Below are positions 34,978 to 48,400 of a stretch of DNA of 64,000 nt, one piece after another (within the stretch, counting starts at the first letter, position 1; the number at the start of each line of letters is the position of its first letter). Below the pieces are notes generated by a model, which was given only the letters and a program-made list of their open reading frames with translations, ran no database searches and had not been told where the DNA came from. A program made the translations under genes and the position numbers. The stretch is from Diadema setosum (Eukaryota; Echinodermata; Echinoidea; Diadematoida; Diadematidae): assembly GCF_964275005.1 (NCBI RefSeq), contig NC_092693.1, forward strand, positions 21,720,335 through 21,784,334. The letters run 5' to 3'.

Positions 34978-35361
34978 AGGGATCGTCATAGTTTTGGCTG
35001 AGACCTAATTTCAGGTTTCTAACATTTTTTGATGAGAAAATGAGAAACCTCTTATGAAATATGAAGGAGCATGTAATTCCATGAGGAATCCAACGTTTAT
35101 TTGATGAAAATTGGTTTCGAAATGGCTGAGACATCCAAAACAGAATGATTCTAATAAAGTGTGGGACCCACACTTTTTTAACGATCGCTCTGTTTTACTT
35201 TGTTTTTGGATGGTTCAGTCATTCCAAACCCGATTTTCATCAAATAAACTTTGAATTCCTCTTAAAATGGTATGCTCTGTACTATTTCATAAGTGTTTTC
35301 TTGGTATCTCGCAAAAAGTTAAAAGCCCAATTCTAATCTCCACCAATACTGTACCATCCCT
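34978..35361. mobile_element. 384-bp TTAA fold-back, AGGGATCGT / ACCATCCCT family
   Basis: TTAA at 34974-34977 and 35362-35365. Arms mirror each other around GTGTGGGACCCACAC near 35165; GATTTTCATCAAATAAACTT on the right is the inverse of ATTTGATGAAAATTGG on the left. Same family as 56481. Confidence 0.8.
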
Positions 35362-35443
35362 TTAATAACTTAATAACTTGGTAACGTTAATTGTTGAGTT
35401 TATCTGCTTGTTAGAATCATGTATACATGTACGACCTTTTGGG

Positions 35444-35447
<4 letters not shown>

Positions 35448-35478
<31 letters not shown>
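35448..35478. repeat. (CA)n microsatellite
   Basis: About 15 CA units. Confidence 0.95.
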
Positions 35479-35479
<1 letters not shown>

Positions 35480-35481
<2 letters not shown>

Positions 35482-36950
35482 GCAGCTTTTAGCTGACAAC
35501 AGACTCTTCAATCTTGGAGAAAAAGAAAAGTTATAAAAGCATACAAACAAACCAACAAACAAGTGATAAGCAAAACAAGGTCGGAGAGGCGTGTTGTTGA
35601 TAACTAGGCCTAATTGGTCGTGTCTTAATTGTTTTGTTTCATTAAGATTATTTACGCACCGAACAACATCGAAACCAGGGAGGTGGAAAGTGCTGAATGA
35701 GACGAGGGTCAAGTCCTGCAACCACATGTAAATTTTAAGGCCTATTACATCTTGCAAAATAGATACAATTCATGCAGATGAACAGAGTAAATTCAGTTGA
35801 TCATCTAAAGGAACGTTAAGATAAGAATATTAAGGAATATCAAAATTATGCATATTTTCACCGACCACTTCCAATAAGTAGCCATAAAAGTATAGAATAA
35901 GGTGAGGTGATTATGGTCATGTATAATAATCTCTCACATTGATTTTTGCACTTGGTTGTCATTAGTATAAATCCTGTTTTGTTGTCCGTTCCATCATTCA
36001 CAAAACAACACAAATAAAAATATCTGTACATTTTTTATATTGTTTTGAATTCATTACAAAATCGTAGGTTATAGGAAGATTTAGAGTGCCTAATTATCAT
36101 CACCTCATCTTTGAATGCAGTTCGATTTCAAAGAAAACACAATATGAAACCAAAAAATCCCATAATAATCATTGTCTGACTTTACATGACATGCAGGCAG
36201 GACTCAACATTCGCTTTGACCCCGTGGCCCGGACCCACTAAGAATTCCAAACCTTCCTGCAATGTTTAAAGATATATTTATCTCAAACTCCACCATTCAC
36301 CAATATCCTACCCGTAATGCAGCTGATTAAATCCCAAACTTATTATAGCAGAAAAATCCATAAGACATTATTGACCTGGTGTTTGAAACTCATTGTCTGA
36401 GGATCTTATAGACGCATCAGTGTTTCTCTTCGCAGTTTTAAATCATCTTTAAAAAAAAAAATGTTTTTCTAGTAATCAGTGGTAATAATCCCACTTGTTA
36501 ATCCATTGTACATTTCAGTAATATCTCCAATGTTATTGCTCATTTTACTATTTAAGCTCGAATTCTCAATACATGGAATTCCTTATAGGTAATCATTTTT
36601 TTTTTCTTGAATATGATTAGAAGATAGTTCCAATCCTTCAAACACTAATCTCTTTTCGCCATTCTCTCTACTTCAGGCATCCCCTTCTTTGTCCTTCGTA
36701 TTCGTCTTGTCATAGTAACTCCATCCACTGCACATAAAAAACTATAGGCTGAAGTGACTTTTTTTTTGTCGTTCCTCCTTTAGTTCCAGTCATTCGATCT
36801 TTCTTATGTATCATGGACCAACCTCATGGTATCCGAGGCCGTCATCTCAGTCAAGCACATTGCTTACTGATGACGGTCTCCGCAACTTGCATGTATACCT
36901 CGAAATATGATTTTGGTCACACGTAGAGGGATGTCATTTCCTTTGTGTAT
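35480..36950. other. repeat-poor intergenic DNA
   Basis: An ACCAGGGAGGTGG word lies near 35675. No gene or element recognised. Confidence 0.35.
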
Positions 36951-36959
36951 CTGTATGTC

Positions 36960-37085
36960 TAGATTAGAAGTCCCCGATTTTGTCAGTTTTATTGTGTATT
37001 TTTGTGTATCTCTATATATGTGTACAAGTGGACATGAAGTTAATAAAATCAAACTGAACTGAAACTGAAACTGAAACTGAAACTT
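36960..37085 (+). repeat. possible LINE 3' tail with (AAACTG)n
   Basis: AAGTTAATAAAATC then AAACTGAACTG and (AAACTG) units resembles the tandem tails of CR1/L2-type LINEs. No coding part is attached. Confidence 0.4.
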
Positions 37086-37169
37086 TCCATATAGCTTTAC
37101 AATTCTTTAACAATATGACATGATCGTAAGAGCAATGGTGGTCGGGAGGACTTGGATTCCAGCTACAAC

Positions 37170-37300
37170 TATACCCAGAGCTACCAAGTCTCACGCATTC
37201 TGCGTGAGACTCAAGCATTTAGGGGCCGTCTCACGATCTCACGCATGGCACCCATTTTTCTCACGCATCGGGCGAAGTCTGCAACTTGGGCCTATAATAA
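37170..37300. repeat. CTCACGCA-rich dispersed repeat with a hairpin
   Basis: GTCTCACGCA, TTC, TGCGTGAGAC at 37188-37210 is a perfect 10-bp stem; CTCACGCA recurs at about 37239 and 37261. Confidence 0.45.
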
Positions 37301-37782
37301 TGAGCATAGCTCAAAATATTAAAACGATAGTTGCAATTGAAGGTATATTTTCCTTTTGTATTTAAAAATAAGTAGATATATGGTCACTTAAGTATGCACC
37401 TGATCGCACCATTAAGAGCTAAGAATTGAAAAAGCTCCCTACCGTGGGAGGCCACAGGTGGAAAAACCCCTCTCACACCCTCGCTCGCGCGCACATTCGC
37501 CAGCCGAGATGCCGAATCATGAAAATCTCACTCATAAAAATGTTTTGAACTTGACATCCCTGTATACCTGATGATAACAAAGTAATAGCAATGATAATAG
37601 ATTATGATAATGATGATATCAGTATCTTGGGATCATAAAAGAAGAGGAGAAGAAGAAGGGGGTCCCAGGGGGAGGGGGGAGGAGAAGGAGAAGAAGAAGA
37701 AGAAAAATCGTGATATAGATATAACAACTGTAGCGTTATCTCGCACTCAGACGAACCTTCTACACAGACCAGTGGGGTGTTT

Positions 37783-37942
37783 CATAAAGCTGTTCGTAAA
37801 GTTACGAACAACTTACGAGCGACTGGTGATCAGTTCTTGTGTGCTACACATATCAGAATTTCCATAATTCGGCATAAGAACTGATCACCAGTCGCTCGTA
37901 AGTCGTTCGTAACTTTACGAACAGCTTTATGAAACAGGGCCC
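37783..37942. mobile_element. ~160-bp fold-back, TGTTTCATAAAGCTGTTCGT arms
   Basis: Left arm TGTTTCATAAAGCTGTTCGT running through CGAGCGACTGGTGATCAGTT; right arm is its inverse (~70 bp). Centre near 37860. No clean duplication. Confidence 0.75.
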
Positions 37943-38021
37943 AGAAGTGGTTAAGATTCAGTCCATGACAAACGCACGCGTGCACCAATCAGACTCTCCA
38001 CTCGACGAGCTCAATGATCAC

Positions 38022-38144
38022 TAGCCTTTTGTCAAGGCCCTCTCGCTGTAATGGGCGAGCGAAGCGAGCCCAGCCGAGCCTCACGCAACCCCACTCAGCT
38101 GGTCTCTCTTCACCATACAGCGAGAGGGCCTTGACAAAAGGCTA
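38022..38144. mobile_element. 123-bp MULE-like MITE, perfect 29-bp ends, 9-bp TSD
   Basis: Ends TAGCCTTTTGTCAAGGCCCT... and its exact inverse over 29 bp; AATGATCAC duplicated at 38013-38021 and 38145-38153. Interior has GGGCGAGCGAAGCGAGCCC. Confidence 0.9.
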
Positions 38145-38443
38145 AATGATCACAGGCACCAATTTCTTTGCTATTCAAACACTAATAGCATCTTTATTGG
38201 CGTTCTTCTTTAGCAGCGTCGAGCTGGCATGTGTATGCATCGGCTACACCTAAGCCTGGTTCACTGCAAGTGAACAGAAAATACAGTACAAATACATAAT
38301 AACATGTGAACATTCTTCGTACTTTGTTACAATTCTTTGTTTCTTCTTCAATTCAACTAATTCTGTTACCTTATTCAACAGTGCACATACAATTTGTACA
38401 GTATATACATATCCTAAATACTCCTGGCTCAACTGAGTCATTA

Positions 38444-38958
38444 GCCGGGTTCACACGTACACCAATTAGCGGGATACAAATCTCGAGATTTGCATCGCGA
38501 TCGTCATCCCGAGTTTTTTGCACGTGTGGACAGAAAAAACCCGAAAATTAGCGGGATAAGCATCGCGATGCTAATCCTAAGAAATCTTGCGCTGGTTCGT
38601 CAATTAGCGGGATAATTGGCCCCGCGCTGGTACGTGTGAACGGTCGGGATTAGAATCTCGAGTTTTTATATCCCATCATGCAATGCGCACATCACAACAG
38701 CGAGGCCTCTGCGAAGGACAAAGGGAAGTGCGCGCAGGTAGTGATAGAGAAGGGCGCTGTGTGACCCAGTTTGCAGGCTTTGCTGCTATCCCTATCGGCA
38801 ATTAGCGGGATAATTCGGTACGTGTGGACGCTCGCCAAATTAGCGGGATACCGATCGCGATCGCTATCCCGCTAATTTGGTACGTGTGGACGCTCGCAAA
38901 AAAACTCGGGATGTGGATCGCGATCGTCATCCCGCTATTTTGTACGTGTGAACCCGGC
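38444..38958. mobile_element. 515-bp TA MITE, GCCGGGTTCACACGTAC ends
   Basis: Left GCCGGGTTCACACGTACA, right TGTACGTGTGAACCCGGC, TA on each side. Interior repeats of ATTAGCGGGATA, TACGTGTGGACGCTCGC and CGATCGCGATCG-like words in both orientations. Confidence 0.82.
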
Positions 38959-39009
38959 TAGTGTATTCTTTCACTACCATTAACAGCCAAAACCTGCAAG
39001 CTTCTTTGA

Positions 39010-39211
39010 TCAACCCCATTTCGATTTCGATTTCGATTTTGACCAGTTATCATTACATGTAACTATATTGTGTTATCACCATGTATATTGTTTGTTTTCT
39101 GCACATTGTTTACAAGGTAAAAGAACTTGTTTGATTTCTGTTGTAATGTTCATAAATGAGAAGTATGAAAATAAATGAATTGAATTGAATTGAATTGAAT
39201 TGAATTGAATT
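39010..39211 (+). repeat. possible LINE/SINE 3' part with (GAATT)n tail
   Basis: (TCGATT) units at 39020-39045, then AGTATGAAAATAAATGAATT and seven GAATT units. Typical of a retroposon tail; body not recognised. Confidence 0.4.
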
Positions 39212-39233
39212 CTTCCAGCATTGCATAAATTAA

Positions 39234-39782
39234 GCCCTTTTTACACTTGTGTTTCTTAACCCCGGACTTTCTCTGACCCAGGACTATCGTTAGTCCCGTA
39301 CCAATTTTTTCAACTTTTTACACTGGCCAATTAGTCCCGTACTATCTCTTGTCCGGGGCTAAGGAGAAAACTGACCTTTTTACACTCGTATTTCTTAGCC
39401 CCGGACTTTCCAAATCCTATGAATATTTATGATTACGCTGTGCACTGTACACGTACACGCACGCACCGGCAGCCCTTGATTACCTCGTTTCTGATTGGTC
39501 AGTGGGGGTCGGACTTCGTCTCCGTCGCTTAGCCCCGGATTATTTTTTCGTTCTGTTTACACTCACTTGCTTGGCACCGCAATTGCGGTGCTAACACTGC
39601 TATTTTGCAGGGCCAGATAGTACGGGATTATCGGTGGGGCTAGCCCACTTTGGCAAAAACGAGTTTTAACAGAAAGTGGGCTAAGGATAGTCCCGTACCA
39701 ACGGTGGGGCTAAGCCCCCCCCCCCCCCCTTAGCCCCACCGTTGGTACGGGACTAACAAAAATTTACAAGTGTAAAAAGCCC
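39234..39782. mobile_element. 549-bp MITE, GCCCTTTTTACACTTGT ends, TTAA/TTA target
   Basis: Left GCCCTTTTTACACTTGTG, right ACAAGTGTAAAAAGCCC, flanked by TTAA at 39230-39233 and 39783-39786. Interior has repeated AGTCCCGTACCA and CCCCGGAC words in both orientations. Confidence 0.8.
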
Positions 39783-39786
39783 TTAA

Positions 39787-40346
39787 AGGGAAGATAAACC
39801 CCAAGAACAATGTGGATTGAGTGAAAGCAGCAACATTATTAGAACACATCAGTGAAAGTTTGAAGAAAATCGGCCAATCGATGCAAAAGTTATGAATTTT
39901 TAAAGTTTTGGTGTTGGAACCGCTGGATGAGGAGACTACTAGAGATTATGACGTATGAGTGGACTACAATATAAAGAAAATATAAAGAAAATACTACAAA
40001 AATCCATTTTTCATGAAAATTACAAATTCCATCAACTTGATATTGACATAATGTTAAGGGTAGCAATTATTCCCCCTGCTTTCTGAAAGCGGTTGGTCCA
40101 CTGCTCTTTCATAATTCTAGAAAAGTGAATTTTTGTTGAATATCCTTTATATTTTTTTTTGTATTGTTGTCCACTCATACGTCATATCCTCTAGTAGTCT
40201 CCTCATCCAGCGGTTCCAACACCAAAACTTTAAAAATTCATAACTTTTGCATCGATTGTCCGATTTTTCTCAAACTTTCACTGATGTGTTCTACTAATGT
40301 TGCTGCTTTCACTCAATCCACATTGCTCTTTGGGTTTACCTTCCCT
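39787..40346. mobile_element. 560-bp TTAA fold-back, AGGGAAGATAAACC family (copy A)
   Basis: TTAA/AGGGAAGATAAACCCC and GGGTTTACCTTCCCT/TTAA. Arms of over 180 bp mirror each other: AACCGCTGGATGAGGAGACT / AGTCTCCTCATCCAGCGGTT. Its left TTAA is also the right TTAA of the element ending at 39782. Confidence 0.88.
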
Positions 40347-40350
40347 TTAA

Positions 40351-41802
40351 GATAACAACTTCCACAGTACACTACATATAGTGCAATACAGAAGGAAATG
40401 GAGAGAGAGGCAAAACTGTGATAAAACAAAGAGCCTATAAGTTCAGCCCTCTCTTTGTAGTGAGCTAATCCCTTCCTGCCCTGCTACAAACCCAAACATT
40501 GAAAGAGGCACATACAGATGCTCCTACACAACTTCTGTAGGAGGTGCACTATTCTAAATCACAGACCCATAACGTGATAGAAAAGTAAAAATTCCTCTTT
40601 TCTTCATTACATCTGAGCTTATATCCTCATAAAATGTACAATGTATAATGAAGAATCCTTTCATTATACCACAACTACGTCGTAAGTTAAATTGTAAGAT
40701 ATATGCCATCAATACAACTCCACAAGCAATGTATGCTGCAACTGGGTCTGTAAGGCTAAATTAGTTTCGATTTATGTACAGAGGGTTTTACTGCCTCCTC
40801 AATGACATTGTCCACCTACACTGCCCCATACACACCTGAACTTGTATATATCAAACTCTGGGCATCGTATTCTCTTTGTTCTTACATGCTACACAGTGCA
40901 CTGTGACTCATGCTGTCATGTTCACACAAAAAATTAAAGCTAAGATTGCAGCTAGGATCTGATCACACAGCACTCGTTATACTACACTCTGCTCCCGCAA
41001 AGGCAATTCACATTAAATTTTCATATAGTATCCGAAGCAGACTTACATCCATTCTACAATAGGACACTTCATTGCAACAACGTAAGACATGACATAGCGT
41101 TTGATTCTGCCTATATATCTGCAAACAGATATAGCAGCTAAATCACTCATATATTCAACCAATATTTACTAGAGAGAGGCTGAAAGAATCATATCAATCT
41201 GCGAGATGTCTTTCTTCTTATTCTATCCCCTGCTATGTAACCTTTCTGTGCGTGAGGCACTTTTATGTACTATATACAGACAATGATATCGACTAAAATA
41301 TAACATTTGCTGTTTCATGCAACTTCCTTTGATCATCCAAATCTCAAATACAAAGAAATTTTACCGACTGTTATCCGTCCCTGACTTCACAGACTTTTTT
41401 CACTACACATCTCTGCTGGGGTGCAAGTGGTCCTTGCCTCACAAAGGATGATGTGCCAATTGCTGGTGTGGATGTTACAACTCTCCTCAGAGGGATTATC
41501 TAAGGAATTTTGGGGGTGCCATACCTATTAAAACACTGTACCTTACTTGAAATTGGCCAAGGGATGGGACCCCTATTTGGTAACTGATTTGCATGGCAAT
41601 AATACTTCTTGCCGCTACAACAACAATGTCATTACGTTATCGTTAGGTTCAGTCCAATTTTTTTTTTTCCAGGTCCGTTGTTGCCGGATTTAGAAATTGC
41701 TGTAGTAGACTGTCCATCACTGTTTCAACTCAAACCGCGTTAATATAAGTACCAGTCTACTGGAATCAAATTTATAGGACATGGATAAATAGTATATGTA
41801 TA
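40351..41802. other. intergenic DNA upstream of the UPF0547 gene
   Basis: No repeat or gene recognised. Confidence 0.35.
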
Positions 41803-42057
41803 CAGGGCCGGCGCAGTGTTTTCAAAAGTGTGGGGCCCACTTCCGGGTTTCATGAGCTAACAAGCAAAAAAAAAAAAAAAAAAAAAAAGGCTCATCTTGC
41901 AAAAAAACAAATAAAAAAATAAAAAAATAAATAAATAAATAAAAAATAAAAAAATGTCCTCAGCTCATCTCGTGATGACAACTTATGTATTCCTTTGTAT
42001 GGTGCACAGGGAAAGGGGGCCCGAGCCCCCACGGCCCCCACGGCTGCGCCGACCATG
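41803..42057. mobile_element. ~255-bp hAT-type MITE, CAGGGCCGGCGCAG ends
   Basis: Left CAGGGCCGGCGCAGTG, right CACGGCTGCGCCGACCATG. Poly-A and AAATAA low-complexity interior. It ends about 350 bp before the UPF0547 start codon. Confidence 0.7.
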
Positions 42058-42405
42058 GTATAAACTTTGAATGAAATCAAACTGGTCTATCTGTGGTCTA
42101 TCATGTGGTCCACATTTAGTACAGTGTATGAATAAGTCAAAAGTCATTTTGGTATAAGGGCTTAAGTTTTTGAAATTACAGAGGTATTTTGATTTGAATG
42201 ACATTCCCCCATAGCTTCGGGTTTACATACGACACTATGATATGAATATTCATTATAAGTATGACAACATGCATATTCATGACCTAATATGTTTGGTGTA
42301 CAATCGTATGTAAATTTATTCACGCGTATTTTGAACATTCCCATACTCGAGCTTCTTACGTGGCTTTTGTTTTGTACGCTACAACTACGGACTTCTGTTT
42401 TGAAA

Positions 42406-42477
42406 ATGGGCAAAGTAACGAGAATCAAGAATATCAAAAAGATGGTTGTGAAGCAGTGTCCAAATTGCGAGAACCAG
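42406..42477 (+). CDS. C16orf87: C16orf87 homologue exon 1
   Basis: 24 codons, MGKVTRIKNIKKMVVKQCPN then CENQ, with the first two zinc-ribbon cysteines. Donor CAG/gtaaga, phase 0. Confidence 0.92.
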
Positions 42478-45400
42478 GTAAGACGAAATGTGCTTTTTGT
42501 TTGAAAGTTAACTGAGGTTGTTTGCGCTCTCTAATACACGACGATTGGTCTTTCAATTCATTGAACCCTACTAGGAAATAATGAATAGAATAGTCCCATA
42601 TATTCGTTTTCTTGTAGGTACTTTCCTCCACACACTCTCTCTCTCTCTCTCTCTCTCTGTTCGATCTACGTAGGAGAGTTGATCGTATCACCGGACGCTT
42701 TTTTTTTCGTGGCTCTCAATTCGGTACTTAGTGGACGAAAATTCGGGCAAAAATAGCACGAATTATTCACAAACTCCTGAAAATTAAAAAACCGGCAAAA
42801 TTATGAAAATTATTTTCTCCGATTTTTGGAAAATAGACTTCAAATAAATTTAGATCTATAAATTTACCCCTCTCCAAAAGTTGTCTTTTTGCGGGGTGTA
42901 AAATCGCATTTAATTCCGGACACAATTTTCGCAATGGAAAAATCGACATCTTTCGCACCTTGTCCTTGCACCAGAATCACAATTCATCCCACAAATCACC
43001 GTACACATTCTCACCGAGCGGACGACAAAGAAAAAATCGGCAAATGAGGCTCAAATTTCGTATTTTACGAAAAAAATTTACATAAAATGTCTATCTTGAA
43101 CATTTGAAACAGTTCACGTGATAAAACCTTAAGAAAAATCGACTTTCGAATTGTACATGCTTTGTCTATGGGAGGGCAGGTGACGAGTTGCAGGCCTTGC
43201 GGGCCCCTTCCTTAGCGCACAACTTTCCGCATCGTTTGTGTTTAGGTCTATATAGGACGATAGTTGCAAATTTTCGGTATCGATCAGTGAACTTGTTCTA
43301 TTATAATCTTCAGCATTTTTCCTGTATGTGAGCTGAGTGGGATTTCATAGAATTTCAGTGACGAAATGTGATTTAAACATGCATGAATATTAACTATGAC
43401 GAGGTGTGGGTTAGTCAACTATAAATCTGAGGTAAAATGTGAATTTCTTCGCGTTTTTTACATTTTTATGTCACGTTTTTTTTCAATTTCGGTCCACACA
43501 ACGTTGTGTGAGGCTATTCTATGAAGTCTCCCACGTACTGAATGTCATCAGTACGCAAAAATGTGCATGTCCGGAATTACCATGCTGTCTGGTAATACCA
43601 TACCTGTACCTGTATACAAGTCTGATCGGACCCTGATCTGAGCGGTATGTGTTGTTGGTATGAATATATTATGCATACATGGTGCTGCATACAGCTACGC
43701 CTATGGCTGACGGAAGAAATGAAAGAAGAAAGAAAGAAAGAGGTGTCACTGACAGGAGTGATGAATGTGATGTGTTGTAAAAACAGAGAATTTGCCACAA
43801 ACAGCAAACAGCAATTCTCTCACTTTTGAGTCTTGTATTGGCTTGCTTCCTCCATTTGCATTTGTTTGTTTACCAAATTGAAGCCTGTCATTCTGTTTAA
43901 ATTCTTAGTCTACTTGGGAGTCTAGTGTCTAAATTGGACGTTCTCATTTTTATAGTCACCACTTATACTAGACGAGACGAGACTAAGATTCAATAGAATT
44001 TAGAAAGACAGGCTGATTGTGTCCGTGTAACTTAAAGGGAAGGTAAACCCAAAAAGCAATTTGGATTGAGTGAAAGCAGCAACATTAGTAGAACAAATCA
44101 GTGAAAGTTTGAGGAAAATCAGACAATCGATGCAAAAGTTATGAATTTTTAAAGTTTTGGTGTTGAAACCGCTGGATGAGGAGACTACTAGAGGATATGA
44201 CGTATGAGTGGACAACAATACAAAGAAAATATAAAGGAAATTCAACAAAAATTCACTTTTCTAGAATTATGAAAGAGCAATGGACCAACCTCTTTCAGAA
44301 AGCAGGGGGAATAATAATGCTACCCCTAACATGTCAATATCAAGTTGATGGAATTTGTAATTTTCATGAAAAATGGATTTTTGTAGAATTTTCTTTATAT
44401 TTTCTTGGTATTGTTGTCCACTCATACGTCATAACCTCTAGTAGTCTCCTCGTCCAGCGGTTCCAACACCAAAACTTTAAAAATTCATAGCTTTTGCATC
44501 GAGTGTCCGATTTTCTTCAAACTTTCACTGATGTGTTCTACTAATGTTGCTGCTTTCACTCAATCCACATTGCTCTTGGGGTTTATCTTCCCTTTAAAGG
44601 ACAAGTTCACTTTCATTAACATAAGGATTGAGATAATGCAGCAATATTAGTAGAACACATCGGCAAAAGTTTGAGGAAAATTGGACAATCGATGCAAAAG
44701 TTATGAATTTTTAAAACTTTTGTGTTGGAACCGCTGGATGAGGAGACTACTAAGGCTCGTGATGTCATATGAGTACAACAGTATAAAGAAGATGTAAAGA
44801 AAATTCAACATATTTTCACTTTTTTCGCATTAATAAAAGAGCACTTGACTTGCCTCTTTCTAAAGGCAATGGCAATGATATTACCCATAACATATGTCAG
44901 TAACGAGTCAAAGGAATGTGTACTTTTTTAATGATGAAATTTTGTGAAATTCTCTTTATATTTTCCTTATATTGTTGTACGCATGTGACACCATACACTG
45001 CAGTAGTCTTCTCATCCAGCGGTGACTGCACAAAAACTTCAAAAATTCATAACTTTTGAACGGATTGTCCGATTTTCCTCAAACTTTCAATGATGTGTTC
45101 TACTAATATTGCTACATTCTCTCAATCCTTATGTTAATGAAGGTGAACTTGTCCTTTAAATGGGAAAGCCTGAAGAGGAGAAGAAATGCTGCTAGCCTCT
45201 TCCTCATGTACAAAATTCAGCACAACATGGCAGCCATCAATGCACAGCACTACACATCACCCATGATTGTTAGCAACACACGACAGTATCACCCAAACAA
45301 GTTGCTTGCAATTCCTACCCGAACCCAACTCTATCTGAACTCATTTTTTCCACGCACAGTAACTGCTTGGAATGGGCTTCCTAAAAACGCCCTTGAAGCC

Positions 45401-48400
45401 ACTTCATTGGAGGCCTTCAAGGGAGCTCTTCCATTCAGCATCTAGACTTAGGAACTGGATTTTTACTCGCACCATATATTTTTAATGCACCAACAAGCAT
45501 GCACTGCAAATGAGCACCTAAATTCAACTCCTCAGCACTACATCCTGACTTATGGATCCTGCTGAGTATCTTCGTAGAAGTTCGTAGAAGTGCAGGGTGT
45601 AAATGATTTAATTTGTGTCAAGCCATGTCAATGTGAATAACGTACCGGTAGTCCCCGGTATGGAAAAAGAAGTGAGAAAACAGAATATTTTGTGATTACA
45701 ACAAAACCACAGTGATGGTAATGCATGGTAGTGTCATTTATCAAATCATTCACATTGTGCATTTGCTGATCCCTGTGATGTAGCCTGTTCATGTTCATGA
45801 GTGATGAATGCAAATTGTAGCAGAGTTCAGAATTAGATTGTTCCACTGCACTGTGCTGTGCATGCATATTGAGGCAGAATTTTAGTGTGTCTGTTGTAGT
45901 GTTGGTCCAGTTGGTAAACTCCACCTCACTCTTCCACTTCCAGCCCTTTAACAGAAAAAAAAAAAATATGATAGAATTTTAAAAGTTAAATAATATCACA
46001 TTAGTTTGTATCAAAATCTGTCACTAGGGCAAAAAAGGCATTAAAATAGTGTGTAATATTCATGAATTTTGTGTGTGTGTATGTGTGTGTTTTCAAACAG
46101 CATTCCAATGTATGTTTCCTTTCAAAGTTCAGTGAAAATAGCTAGTTTTTGGACAGAAACATCTTGCTCAAAATGACCCCCTGCAGAGGTACATATATTA
46201 GAGAGAATGATACATAAAGAAAAGAGAGATTACCAACTTATGCTAGTAGAATCTAATCAGTTTAGGAATTTCTTTATAATGCACAGAAAATGGCTCAAAT
46301 AGTATGGATGAGTGAAGGAAAAGCACATTCTGGCATTCTGTGCTGAAGATCTTGAGTATTCATTATCTAAACTGTAAGTTTGTAATTTCTTTCACCTCAG
46401 GAGTCCGACACAGTTTGTTAATATACAGTCAACCATGCTGAAGTCCAATAATCATCTTCTAACTAGTCAAAGGTCTTTTCAAGTTCTCTTCTCTTTATAT
46501 TCTGTTGGTTTTGATTCCTCATAAGTCAAAATTTCTCTAAGTCATAGCTATTTCTTTAGTCCAAGTAGATTCAACTTAGGCAAGGTTGATTGTAGACCTA
46601 CACTTGTACATACAGGTGTATGTGTGTTTGTTTGCTCAAATTTACTTCTTCACATCACTGGGTTATAATATGGATAAAACAAAATACAATGTCTTCTGTA
46701 TATCAAACACCCTGAAACACTGGTAATGTGTAATTCTACTGAATCAATTACTAAATATATGTCACTTGATGCAGTGTGTACCAGTTCACACTTTAGTGTA
46801 TATCAAGACCAAAACTCTGATTTCAAGTACCAAATGGTATAATACAACATCATGAGAAAAGGCTTGAATTCAACTGTTTTAGAGTAGTAACTCAGTAGAA
46901 TTCTTGCTCGTTCTGCCTTTCACTACATGTAACTATTTGTGGAGTCATATGGAAAAAGAAGATATTTCGTTGATTGTTGCAATCCTTTGCAAAACCAGTG
47001 AAGAAAACTCTACATGTAAAGTACAGTTGTAGATGAACTTTACAGTACATTACCATGACTGCTAATGCTCATTTGAGCAATCATAGAGGACTCATTTGTT
47101 TTGAAATCTAAACTAGTTCACCAAAATTTCAAAAACTTACTTTATTTGTAAACAAAGGTTGCTGGAGAGACTTACCCCAAAATAGTTACAAGGAATGCAT
47201 ACAAACTTGTATATCTGAGAACTGCAATGCATTTAGTATAAACTGGTGATTTGAGTAGCAAGGTCATGATAGAAAACTTCATAAATTTGTCAGTACATAA
47301 TACAATATAGATATTAGTACCCTGGACTATTGTCCAAGCTTCCTTGTGGAAAGGTTTTTGCCAGAATATCTGACTTTAATGAATTCATGAAGAGGAACAT
47401 ACAATGTAATTATTCTGAGTTTGTTGATAATTTTGGTTTTTTTTTTTTTAATCAAATTGTAGGTTTTGCAAGTGATGGTGTGGTGTGTAGGCCCATCCTT
47501 TGAACTTCTGTGTAGAATACAGATGACTCGCTTTCTGACATCTTTTATTGGGGATAGTTTTTAATTGGGGCAAAGGTCATACTCCTGAGTCATTTCAATT
47601 AAGCAGTGGTAAGTGTAGAGCATTGTAAGCCTACATAGACCTGTGCAGAATACTTTATTTCCATTTTGTAAATGAGCGTATAGTACCAAAATCACACATA
47701 TGGCACATGTGTCAGGTTAAAGGGAGCATATGGTTTTGGTTGAGACCTACAATGTACGTGTAATTTCAGGTTTCTAACATTTTTTGATGAGATAATGAGA
47801 AACCTCTTCTGAAAATATTTCTGCTTGCTGTATGTTCTAGTAGTTCGTGTCTTGATTCCGCAGAATTAAAAACATGTGAAGCTCATCTCACCCGGCTAAG
47901 TGCAAAAAATTACTCGCACAAAAATATCAAGTTTACAATTAATCAACATGTTCTGTAGAGGATAACTTTCCCCTGAGCAATTACCCAGACCCTGCCCCTT
48001 CCCCTGACTCTACTCCTAAATCTGAACCTGATCCCAGCCCAAACCCAAACTCTAAACCTAAACCTAACCCTAATCTTAACCCTAACCCTATCACTAACCA
48101 GTATTAAGCTGGGGGGGGGGGGGGGGTGTCCTGATTATGTAATCAACATATTGCAATATCCTACATAAGGAAGGGGGAGGCAGTAATATTAATTTCCTAC
48201 TGCAACGACCTTTGTATGCAGTTTTTCAAAGACTTGCAAAACACAGGAACTGAATGCCATGTCTAATGAGGACAAAACTTTGACCTCAGTGTTTACCGTA
48301 AGATCACATTAGTCAGTGTCATGGATCTCCGTGTTGTGTAGACCTGTAAATTAACACAAGTTTACAAGTGTACGCGTGCACAATATTTCAGTGTTAAGTT

